Below are positions 1-7,673 of a stretch of DNA of 62,065 nucleotides, one piece after another (positions within the stretch are counted from its first letter, which is position 1; the number at the start of each line of letters is the position of its first letter). The DNA comes from Gammaproteobacteria bacterium. GTDB lineage: Bacteria; Pseudomonadota; Gammaproteobacteria; Steroidobacterales; Rariloculaceae. Made by a program: the position numbers and the translations under genes. The notes below the pieces were generated by a model that was given only the letters and a program-made list of their open reading frames with translations, was not told where the DNA came from and did no database searches. The stretch is taken from positions 1 to 62,065 of the forward strand of contig JAJDWR010000007.1 in NCBI GenBank assembly GCA_022825505.1, read 5' to 3'.

Positions 1-1
1 G

Positions 2-995
2 TATGCCGCGCGTACCTGGGCGACTCAGCGCATTGACGAGCCGCGGGTGACTCGAATTCTCCCGCGCGGCGACTGGATGGATGAAAGCGGTGAGATCGTC
101 GAACCGGCTATACCCGAGTTTCTTGGCAAGCTCGATATCGGTGACCGACATCGGCGGCAGAAGCGTTCGGCCCTACCAACCTGACGGGTATCTGGGTGAC
201 CTGAATTTCCCGCGCCGCGTCTGGCATGCCGATTCCGGGGAGAACCAGTACCGACGTGGCATGTACACGTTCTGGCAACGCACTCACCTGCACCCGACGT
301 TGCAGGCATTCGATGCGCCGTCACGTGAAGAAGCCGTCGCTCACCGGGAGAAATCGAATACGCCACTTCAGGCACTGGCGCTGCTGAACGATCCGACGTT
401 TGTCGAGGCCGCCCGTGCCTTCGGTGAGGAGATCCTGGCGCAGGACGGCGATGTCGAAGCTCGCATCGACTGGGCCATGCAACAGGCGGTCGCGCGACCA
501 GTGCGACAAAACGGCGAAGCCGAACTGCTGGCCAACACGTACGAGCAAAGTGAAACGTACTTCGCGAACAATCCCGACGAGGCGGCCAACCTGCTTGGCA
601 TAGGCCAACGGCCAATTCCTTCTGACGTCGATCAGGGTTCCGCCGCGCTGGTACTGGACCTCGAACAACGCGGCCTCCTCGAAGACACCCTCGTCATCTG
701 GGGCGGAGAATTCGGACGTACTCCTATGGGCCAGAACGGCGACGGTCGCGATCATCACATCCAGGCATTCTCAATGTGGATGGCGGGCGCCGGCATCAAG
801 CCAGGCATCATTTACGGCGAAACCGATCCGTTCGGCTACAACATCATTCGCGTCGAAGTCCACGTCCACGACTTTCACGCAACGATCATGCACCTGATGG
901 GCATTGATCACGAAAAGCTTCGCTACCGTTACCAGGGTCGCGATTTTCGACTGACCGACGTCCACGGACACGTTGTGAAGAATATTATCGCCTGA
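2..995 (+). pseudogene. Chimeric remnant of DUF1549/DUF1553 and DUF1501 genes
   Basis: Three pieces of two gene families are joined here. Bases 2 to about 143 encode a mid-DUF1549/1553 segment ([18 protein letters not shown]) in one frame. From about 145 the next frame carries the DUF1553 C-terminal domain ([13 protein letters not shown], then [14 protein letters not shown]). Near 630-645 this runs in frame into the last third of a DUF1501 protein ([20 protein letters not shown], then GRDHH, ending LTDVHGHVV). In Planctomycetes and relatives these families are normally two adjacent full-length genes, often near sulfatases. About 130 residues are missing at the first junction, with a frameshift. 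The second junction deletes the DUF1553 tail and most of DUF1501. The longest open frame is 304 codons from 81. The 5' end lies outside the window. Family recognition is from motifs; the deletion model is inference. Confidence 0.8.
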
Positions 996-1091
996 GACTG
1001 ATGCGATTGCGCACAATGGCCCTGCCGTCAGCTTCGACATGAAGCTATACCTGTGCGTTGTCCGCATGTTGTCATGCCTTTTTGTTGGTCG

Positions 1092-2690
1092 TCAGGTTCC
1101 GAATCCGGAACTGAGAGGCTCGTTCGATGGAACATCGAACTTCTTTTTTTGCTTCTCAAGATGCGATTCCAGATTGCGTCGAATATCTCTATACCGGGGA
1201 TCGTCGTATACGCTGCGCATTTCCATCGGGTCCTCGATCAGGTCGAACAATTCCCACTCGTCCGATATCAAGAAATGAATCAGCTTGAAACGTTTGTCGG
1301 CAACTCCCTCATGCGGCTCAACGAGGTGGCTACCAGGGTATTCGTAGTAGCGATAGTAGAGTACATCGCGCCATTGGTATTCGAGTTCGTTTTCCAGGAT
1401 GGGGCGTAAGCTTAGTCCCTGCATATGGGGATCGGCATCGACGCGGGCGATATCCAACAGGGTCGGGGCAATGTCAAGGTTGGAGACGAGCTCGCTGGTG
1501 GAGGTTTCCGGTTCTATTCTTCCCGGCCATTGCATGAGCAATGGCGTTCGAAATGACTCTTCGTACATAAATCGCTTGTCGTACCAGCCGTGCTCGCCCA
1601 GATAGAAACCCTGATCGGACGAGTAAATTACGATCGTGTTGTCTTCCAGGCCGTTGGCAATGAGGTAGTTGAGAATCTCACCGACACTGTCGTCTATGGA
1701 ACGGATTGTGCGCAGGTAGTCTTTCAAATAGGCTTGATACTGCCAGCGAACGAGATCGGCACCCTCGAGAACAACATCTGCAATATCAGCGTTTCTTTTC
1801 TTGTACGCGGCATACCAGAGGCGTCGCTGCGCATCGCTCATATTGCCGTACATCCACTTCGGCCATGGTGTGTCGTTCTCGACTCCGTAGGCCTTCAGGT
1901 CTTCGCGCTGGGTTTCCTCACTGGGGTCATAGATTTTCAGATCCGCCCGAGGTCGGAAATCGTTGGCAATCGTCATCGCCTGATTGCTCGCCGCTGATGC
2001 TCGATTTTCGTAGCGGTCAAAGAGATTGGCAGGCTCCGGGATCGTCTGGTCTTCGAGAAAGTACAAATGTCGCGGACCTGATACCCACGGTCTGTGCGGT
2101 GCCTTGTGCTGCATCATCAACAGAAAGGGTTTGTCCTTCCCGCGGACCGTCTCAAGCCAGCGAAGCGATTTTTCAGTCGTAATATCAGTGACATAGCCAG
2201 GTACGGTTTCGATACCCGCTTTCGTCTTGAATTCCGGGTTGTAGTACAACCCCTGGCCTGGCAAGACATCCCAGTGATCGAAGCCGGTCGGATCGGAACC
2301 CAGGTGCCATTTGCCGATAATTGCCGTTTCATACCCATTCTCCCGAAGCATCTTGGGAAAGGTATTTTGGCTGCCATCGAATGTGGTGGCGTTGTCGCGA
2401 ACGCCATTGAGGTGGCTGTACTTCCCAGTCAGCACGACAGCACGCGCCGGCGCGCATATTGAATTCGTTACAGTGGCCCGGTCAAAGCGAATACCGTTCC
2501 GCGCAATACGGTCAATGTTCGGCGTCGGAGCAACATCCTTCAGGCGGCCGCCATACGCACTGATGGATTGAAACGCATGATCGTCACTGTAAATAAAAAT
2601 GATGTTGGGGCGAGCCTCGCTCGCAGCAGAAATACACGGGAGTAAGGCTGCAAGCGCGCCGAGCAACAAGCCTCGCTGTGGGATACTCAT
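1092..2690 (-). CDS. Secreted Cys-type sulfatase
   Basis: Sulfatase of 532 residues (family S1 fold), predicted to hydrolyse sulfate esters on a glycan outside the cytoplasm. An N-terminal signal peptide (about residues 1-26) precedes the metal-binding start PNIIFIYSDDHAFQS. The active-site signature is CAPAR followed by VVLTG; its Cys would be matured to formylglycine. GKWHLGS and SSDQGFYLGEHGWYDKR are typical sulfatase segments, and the C-terminus has the usual YYRYYEYPG and DPMEMRSVYDDP motifs. A good ribosome site (AAGGAG, 2696-2701) lies 5 bases before the ATG. It is a close paralogue of the sulfatase at 6130-7671. It stands alone, downstream of a LysR gene on the same strand and convergent with the DUF1553/1501 remnant. 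The exact substrate is unknown. Confidence 0.92.
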   Translation of the reverse strand: MSIPQRGLLLGALAALLPCISAASEARPNIIFIYSDDHAFQSISAYGGRLKDVAPTPNIDRIARNGIRFDRATVTNSICAPARAVVLTGKYSHLNGVRDNATTFDGSQNTFPKMLRENGYETAIIGKWHLGSDPTGFDHWDVLPGQGLYYNPEFKTKAGIETVPGYVTDITTEKSLRWLETVRGKDKPFLLMMQHKAPHRPWVSGPRHLYFLEDQTIPEPANLFDRYENRASAASNQAMTIANDFRPRADLKIYDPSEETQREDLKAYGVENDTPWPKWMYGNMSDAQRRLWYAAYKKRNADIADVVLEGADLVRWQYQAYLKDYLRTIRSIDDSVGEILNYLIANGLEDNTIVIYSSDQGFYLGEHGWYDKRFMYEESFRTPLLMQWPGRIEPETSTSELVSNLDIAPTLLDIARVDADPHMQGLSLRPILENELEYQWRDVLYYRYYEYPGSHLVEPHEGVADKRFKLIHFLISDEWELFDLIEDPMEMRSVYDDPRYRDIRRNLESHLEKQKKKFDVPSNEPLSSGFGT

Positions 2691-3018
2691 TCTTGCTCCT
2701 TTGGATATCGGCCCACAGCCTCTAGCTCTTCGATATAAGCGTGTTGACTGCGATATTTACCGCCAAGAGAATTCTAGAGTCATGATTGCACTGTAAAAAG
2801 GGTCAAACTTTCATGACTTCATGCAAATATTGCTTCAATCTTTGGGACTTATATCGTTGACTGCGCAGCTGAACAATAATGCCCGAAGGGGGCATCTGGC
2901 AGGTGCCCGACCCTGTGCATGGGGTGTCGCAAGAGTGTTTGGACCTTGGAAACCCGCAATAAACACCCTGCCCGACGCTATCGATCAACCTGTATGCATT
3001 ATTCCGCGCTTTGCGCAG
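2691..3018. other. 328-bp intergenic region between lysR and sulfatase
   Basis: I see no credible gene here. The stretch holds the sulfatase ribosome site at its left edge, the vestigial inverted copies of both lysR ends (2811-2867), and a small hairpin at 2879-2895 (ATGCCC, 5-base loop, GGGCAT) without a T-run. It would form the 3' untranslated region of the lysR transcript and the leader of the sulfatase transcript. Confidence 0.6.
2811..2867 (+). repeat. Inverted copies of the start and the end of the lysR gene
   Basis: Bases 2811-2828 read TCATGACTTCATGCAAAT, exactly the minus-strand sequence over the lysR start codon (3995-4012). Bases 2844-2867 match 24 of 24 bases of the minus-strand sequence over the lysR stop codon (3012-3035). 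Only 15 bases separate the two copies, whereas the originals are about 960 bases apart. The segment therefore looks like an inverted lysR copy with its interior deleted. The four arms nest, so the lysR transcript could pair both its ends with its own 3' region. Confidence 0.8.
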
Positions 3019-4002
3019 TCAACGATATAAGTCCCCCTTTTCTAGCACTACATTATGTCTATGGGGCAACTCATGGCCCGGAACTGATGCACTCGTTGCC
3101 GAACGCGACGCATGCAGCGTCTGCTCCGCCTCGCGCAGGATCCAGTTGCACAATTCCGTTACGATGGGGGCCGTCGGCCGGTTTTCCGGAATGGCGATAT
3201 AGTAGCCTTTGCTGGACTCGATCGCGCTGGTGCTGGCGAGAACGAGCTTGCCGCGTCCCAATTCTTCCTCAACGAACAGATCGGGTAGTAACGCTGCACC
3301 GAGACCGGCAACGGCAGCTTCCGTCAGCATGGAAAACTGGTCCAGCAACCAGCCTCTGTAGGCGTTCCTGGTGGAAATTGACAATTGCGTACACCAGTCC
3401 ACCCATGCCGTACGCCGCAGGGACAGATGCAGCAGGGGCGCGGCTGCCAGGTCCGCATCGGAAAGGATGTTGTGCCTGCGAAGGAAGTCGGGGCTGCTGA
3501 TGGCGATCATGCGCTCGTCGAACATATGGTGCATTCGCGTCCCGGCCCAGTCCGGCGTGCCGAAGTGTATGGCGATGTCGAACGGTTCTGCATCAAAGTT
3601 GAACGGATCGAATTTGGAAGTCAGGCGAATTGAAGCCTGGGGATGTTCGGCATAGAACTTCGGCAGGCGCGGAATCAACCACCGCGAGCAGAAGGTCGGC
3701 AATGTCGCCATCTCAATAAGTTGCACCCCCTTGGCGCGCGCACTGACCCGGGTCGAAGCCGCTTCCAGGTTGGCCATGATGGGCTGGATCTCCTCCAGGT
3801 AAGCACGGCCTGCCTGGGTCAATACAATGCGCTGCCGAATCAGGTCGAACAGCCTTGCGCCAAGCAGGTCCTCCAAACCCCGAACCTGCCGGCTGACGGC
3901 GCTCTGCGCCAGGCAGAGTTCCTCTGCCGCACGCGTAAAGCTGCCAAGTCGCGCGGCCGCCTCGAAAGCGCGGAGAGACTTCAGAGTAGGCAGAATTTGC
4001 AT
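3019..4002 (-). CDS. LysR-family transcriptional regulator (GcvA-like)
   Basis: Regulator of 327 residues, the usual LysR length. The N-terminal winged helix-turn-helix (residues about 6-65) contains FEAAARLGSFTRAAEELC and QSAVSRQVRGLEDLLGARLF. The rest is the periplasmic-binding-like effector domain. The subgroup resembles GcvA. The frame is open far upstream, but the ATG at 4002 is where family similarity begins, so longer starts were rejected. No strong ribosome site is visible before it. It is divergent from the PPOX-type gene at 4093, the classic arrangement for a LysR protein and its target; that target is an inference. Copies of the start and stop regions recur in inverted orientation at 2811-2867. 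The C-terminal tail after the effector domain is unremarkable. Confidence 0.9.
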   Translation of the reverse strand: MQILPTLKSLRAFEAAARLGSFTRAAEELCLAQSAVSRQVRGLEDLLGARLFDLIRQRIVLTQAGRAYLEEIQPIMANLEAASTRVSARAKGVQLIEMATLPTFCSRWLIPRLPKFYAEHPQASIRLTSKFDPFNFDAEPFDIAIHFGTPDWAGTRMHHMFDERMIAISSPDFLRRHNILSDADLAAAPLLHLSLRRTAWVDWCTQLSISTRNAYRGWLLDQFSMLTEAAVAGLGAALLPDLFVEEELGRGKLVLASTSAIESSKGYYIAIPENRPTAPIVTELCNWILREAEQTLHASRSATSASVPGHELPHRHNVVLEKGDLYR

Positions 4003-4036
4003 GAAGTCATGAGGATTTAATGCTTTTAATTGTTGA

Positions 4037-4066
4037 TTTATAGCTCTAATATCGGGTGGATTGCAA
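4037..4066 (-). promoter_or_regulatory. Candidate sigma70 promoter of the lysR gene
   Basis: On the minus strand a -35-like TTGCAA (4066-4061) and a -10-like TATAAA (4042-4037) are separated by 18 bases, 35 bases upstream of the lysR ATG. The 90-base divergent interval 4003-4092 is AT-rich compared with the surroundings and would also hold the operator. This rests on pattern matching only. Confidence 0.35.
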
Positions 4067-4092
4067 GTTGTACACACGCAACGGGACCATTC

Positions 4093-4644
4093 ATGGGTAA
4101 GGTCTACGAAGAAATCAACGACAGGTTGGCGGCGTTCATCGAGGCACAGCACATCTTCTTCGTCGCGACGGCGCCGGAACGCCCGAATGGCCTGGTCAAT
4201 GTTTCGCCGAAGGGGCATGACAGTTTCCGCATTCTCGGGCCGCGGCGGGTCGCCTATCTCGACATCACCGGCAGCGGGGTGGAAACCATCGCGCACGTCA
4301 AAGAGAATGGCCGCCTCACCGTCATGTTCTGCGCCTTTGACGGGCCCGCCAAGATCCTGCGGCTATACGGTAACGCTCGGGTCTGTGAGCGTGGCGACGA
4401 GGGCTACGACGAGTTGCTGGCCAAGTTTCCCGAGTACCCTGGCATCCGCTCCATAATCGTCTCGGACCTGTTTCGCATCGCCGACTCCTGCGGCTGGTCG
4501 ATTCCGTTTTACGACTACCGTGAAGAACGCCAGCAATTGTTGCGTTACGCTGCGTCCTTTGACGAGGAGCAACTGCTGCAAAAACACCGCGATAATTGTT
4601 CACACAGCCTCGACGGCCTGGTGGGCGTAAAGCCCGACCTGTAG
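4093..4644 (+). CDS. Pyridoxamine 5'-phosphate oxidase (PPOX) fold flavoprotein
   Basis: Predicted FMN-binding split-barrel protein of 183 residues, cytoplasmic, without signal peptide or membrane segments. The N-terminal half is typical: HIFFVATAPERPNGLVNVSP followed by KGHDSFRILG, then YLDITGSGVETIAHVKENGR and RLYGNARV. These match the small PPOX-class proteins rather than true PdxH, and the substrate is unknown. The frame stays open upstream to 4030, but the ATG at 4093 fits the family N-terminus. The gene is divergent from the LysR regulator, which may control it. The sulfatase at 4675 follows after 30 bases in the same direction, so the two may be co-transcribed. Confidence 0.82.
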   Translation: MGKVYEEINDRLAAFIEAQHIFFVATAPERPNGLVNVSPKGHDSFRILGPRRVAYLDITGSGVETIAHVKENGRLTVMFCAFDGPAKILRLYGNARVCERGDEGYDELLAKFPEYPGIRSIIVSDLFRIADSCGWSIPFYDYREERQQLLRYAASFDEEQLLQKHRDNCSHSLDGLVGVKPDL

Positions 4645-4674
4645 CGAGGCCGGCGCACCGCGTTCAATCGCCAA

Positions 4675-6051
4675 ATGTTGAAGTTGGCCAGGTCTCGACG
4701 TTCGGTACTGCTGACGCTGTGCGCATTGCCGGCTTTCAATGCTACCGTGGCGCAGATATACGACTCCGGCGCGGACCCGGCCAGGCCCAACATCATACTT
4801 GTGCTCGCGGATGACGCCGGCGTCGAGGCTTTCCGGCCATACGGCGGCACGTCCTATGCGACACCCAACATCGCGGCGCTCGCCGCCCGGGGCCGCACTT
4901 TCACGCGTGCCTTCAGCCAGCCGCTTTGTACGCCGTCCCGGGTACAACTCATGACAGGGAAACAGAACTACCGGAACTATGAAGCCTTCGGGTGGCTGGA
5001 TCCCGACGAAGCCACGTTCGCGCAGGCGCTCCGGGCTGCAGGTTATCGCACGGCGATCGCGGGCAAGTGGCAGCTTTCCATGCCCGAACCCGACCGCCCC
5101 ATCGAATTCGACGCCGAGCGGGCAGCACCGAATGTCACTCCAGCCATCATCCGTGACGACTACGGTTTTGACGGCTACTCCCTGTGGCAGCTGAACCATG
5201 TGCTTGATGACGGCAGGGGGCCACGCTACTGGAACCCCAGGATCGAACGCGACGGCGATCTGCTGCCCGCAGGTGCCGAGGATTACGGTCCCGACCTCAA
5301 TGCCGCCTACTTGATCGATTTCATCGAAGCAGCCAGCGGGGACGGCGTTCCGTTCCTGGCCTACTTCCCGACTGCGCTGCCGCACGCTCCATGGGTGCCG
5401 ACGCCGTTTACGGTGGACGGCCGCGCATCGGACGAGATGCATTCGCCTGAGCACTTCGGCGCGAATGTGGAGTATCTCGACCATCTGGTCGGTGAGTTGC
5501 TGGCGGCCGTGGACGCGCTCGGCATCGGCGGCCGCACCTATCTGATTTTCACGAGCGACAACGGGACGGCACGCAACATCACCAGCGAAACGAATTCTGG
5601 ACCAGTGACCGGCGCCAAGGGCCACCTGACGATACCGGGCACCCATGTTCCGCTCATCATTGCCGGTCCGGAGATCCAGGCGGGCTCGGTGGACCATCGC
5701 CTGGTCGGGATTGCCGACATCACCACGACCGTCCTCGCCGCTGCGGGGCTTGACGCGGAAATCGAATCGCTGGACGGACGGCCGCTACTGCCGGTGACGA
5801 GCGACGAGGGCAAGCCTACCGGACTGCTCTATTCCTGGTATGACCCCAAGGGACGGAACTTCGCGCCGGGCGCGGTGGCCATGTCGCCCACCCGGCGGCT
5901 CTACGCCGACGGACGCATGACGGCCGTCGAAGCCGCTCCGGTTTGCTGCGTCCTGCGGGAACTGGACATGGCCGAGACCGGGAGGCCGACCGAGGCCGAC
6001 CCGCAGCTACGCCAGGTGCTGCTCAGTCACGAACAACACGGAACACGCTGA
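4675..6051 (+). CDS. Secreted Cys-type sulfatase
   Basis: Sulfatase of 458 residues. A signal peptide (about residues 1-27, cut near FNATVAQ) is followed by PNIILVLADDAGVEAFRPYG. The active-site motif CTPSR lies within LCTPSRVQLMTG, with AGKWQL downstream and a metal/substrate segment FTSDNGTARNI. These place it in the arylsulfatase family, with Cys to be converted to formylglycine. It differs from the NSICxPxR paralogues at 1092 and 6130 and probably desulfates a different position or sugar. It follows the PPOX gene by 30 bases and ends convergent with the sulfatase at 6130; the 78-base gap between them shows no clear terminator. Confidence 0.92.
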   Translation: MLKLARSRRSVLLTLCALPAFNATVAQIYDSGADPARPNIILVLADDAGVEAFRPYGGTSYATPNIAALAARGRTFTRAFSQPLCTPSRVQLMTGKQNYRNYEAFGWLDPDEATFAQALRAAGYRTAIAGKWQLSMPEPDRPIEFDAERAAPNVTPAIIRDDYGFDGYSLWQLNHVLDDGRGPRYWNPRIERDGDLLPAGAEDYGPDLNAAYLIDFIEAASGDGVPFLAYFPTALPHAPWVPTPFTVDGRASDEMHSPEHFGANVEYLDHLVGELLAAVDALGIGGRTYLIFTSDNGTARNITSETNSGPVTGAKGHLTIPGTHVPLIIAGPEIQAGSVDHRLVGIADITTTVLAAAGLDAEIESLDGRPLLPVTSDEGKPTGLLYSWYDPKGRNFAPGAVAMSPTRRLYADGRMTAVEAAPVCCVLRELDMAETGRPTEADPQLRQVLLSHEQHGTR

Positions 6052-6129
6052 ATGTGCCGCTGCCGGGTGCGAGCTGCAAGGGCGGCCGGGAGCGAACCCG
6101 GTAGCGCGCCCGGAGCGGATCGCCTCGAC

Positions 6130-7671
6130 TCAGTTATCCCCGTACCGTGAACGCAGGGCCTGCAGGCGCTCCAGCATCCCGGCCTGTACGTCCCGGTAGT
6201 CCGGGTCTCCGTATACGCTTTGCATTTCGTCGGGGTCGCGCTCGAGGTCGAACAGCTCCCACTCGCCCAGATCGTAGTAGTGGATCAGCTTGTAGCGCGC
6301 CGAACGTACCCCGTAGTGGCGCGGCACGGCGTGTACCGCCGGCGGCCCCTCGTAGTAGTGGTAGTAGATGGCGTCGCGCCAGCCGGCCGGCTCCCCGCCG
6401 CGCAGGAACGGCGTGAAACTCTCGCCCTGCATGTCTTCGGGGACCGGCGCTCCGACGGCGTCCAGCAACGTCGGCGCGATGTCGATGTTCTGGATCAGCG
6501 CGCTGGTCTCGCTGCCCGGCGCCGTCACGCCGGGCCAGCGGACCAGCAACGGTGCATGCAGGGATTCCTCGTACATCCAGCGCTTGTCGTACCAGCCGTG
6601 CTCGCCGAGATAGAACCCCTGGTCGGATGTGTAGATGACGATGGTGTTCGCAGCCAGTCCCGACTCGTCCAGGTAATCCAGCAGGCGACCGATGTTCTCG
6701 TCCATGGCGGTTACCACGGCCAGGTAGTCCTGCATGTAGCGCTGGTAGATGTGGCGTACCCGGTCGCCTCCGCTGAGGGTGCCCTCCACCAGCGGCCGGT
6801 TGCGCTGCTCGAATGCATCCCGATAGGCCTGCCGCTGTCCCGGCGTCAGCCGCGACACCATATTCCGCCAGCCGGCTTCCCGCCGAGTGTCGTCCGGGCG
6901 AACGGCCAGCTCGGCCTCGTCTGGCAGGAATTTCAGATCGCGGTCGGTAAAGTGGCGCGCCAGGGTCATTTCCTGTTGCGCCGCCCCCGACGCACGACCC
7001 TGGTAGGTATCGAACAGCGACTCCGGTTCCGGGAACACCGTATCGGCGTACAGGTTCAGGTGCCGCAGGGGCGGGAACCATTCGCGATGCGGCGCCTTGT
7101 GCTGGGACATGAGGAAGAACGGCTTGTCGCCGGCGCGCTGCCGCTCGATCCAGTCGATGGTCTTGCGCCCGATCACGTCGGTGGCGTATCCGCCGAACAC
7201 GGCTTCTCCACGCGCGCTGATGAAAGTCGGCTGGAAGTACTCGCCCTGGCCCCGCAGTATGTCCCAGTGGTCGAATCCGGTCGGCTCCGAACCCAGATGC
7301 CACTTGCCGATGATCGCCGTCTCGTAGCCGTGCGCCTGCAGGTACTTGGGCAGCGTCGACTGGGAACCGTCGAACAGGCCGCCGTTCGTGAACTTGCCGT
7401 TCACATGGCTGAACTTGCCCGTCAGCAGCGCTGCCCGGCTCGGACCGCAGATCGAATTGGTCACCGTCGCATGGCGAAACAGCATGCCTTCGTGCGCGAT
7501 CCGGTCGATGCCCGGCGTTTCGATGAGCGCGTCGCCGTAAGCGCTGACCGCCCGCAGTGCGTGATCGTCGCTGAAGATCAGGATGATGTTGGGGCGGTCG
7601 CCGGTCTGGGCCAGACCCGACCACCCGAGCAGGGTGAGCGAGAGGAGCAAGAACGAAGTCAATCGAATCAT
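6130..7671 (-). CDS. Secreted Cys-type sulfatase, third gene of the GH95 operon
   Basis: Sulfatase of 513 residues with signal peptide (about residues 1-22), then PNIILIFSDDHALRAVSAYG. The formylglycine site is CGPSR in NSICGPSRAALLTG, with IIGKWHLGSEPTGFDHWD and YTSDQGFYLGEHGWYDKRWM. It is a paralogue of the protein at 1092-2690 and shares its whole domain layout. The open frame continues upstream into the glycosidase gene. The ATG at 7671 is chosen because the signal peptide begins there and it lies 2 bases after the glycosidase stop codon, so translation is probably coupled. This suggests it acts on the same substrate as the bi-sulfatase and GH95 enzyme upstream. Confidence 0.93.
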   Translation of the reverse strand: MIRLTSFLLLSLTLLGWSGLAQTGDRPNIILIFSDDHALRAVSAYGDALIETPGIDRIAHEGMLFRHATVTNSICGPSRAALLTGKFSHVNGKFTNGGLFDGSQSTLPKYLQAHGYETAIIGKWHLGSEPTGFDHWDILRGQGEYFQPTFISARGEAVFGGYATDVIGRKTIDWIERQRAGDKPFFLMSQHKAPHREWFPPLRHLNLYADTVFPEPESLFDTYQGRASGAAQQEMTLARHFTDRDLKFLPDEAELAVRPDDTRREAGWRNMVSRLTPGQRQAYRDAFEQRNRPLVEGTLSGGDRVRHIYQRYMQDYLAVVTAMDENIGRLLDYLDESGLAANTIVIYTSDQGFYLGEHGWYDKRWMYEESLHAPLLVRWPGVTAPGSETSALIQNIDIAPTLLDAVGAPVPEDMQGESFTPFLRGGEPAGWRDAIYYHYYEGPPAVHAVPRHYGVRSARYKLIHYYDLGEWELFDLERDPDEMQSVYGDPDYRDVQAGMLERLQALRSRYGDN

Positions 7672-7673
7672 GA

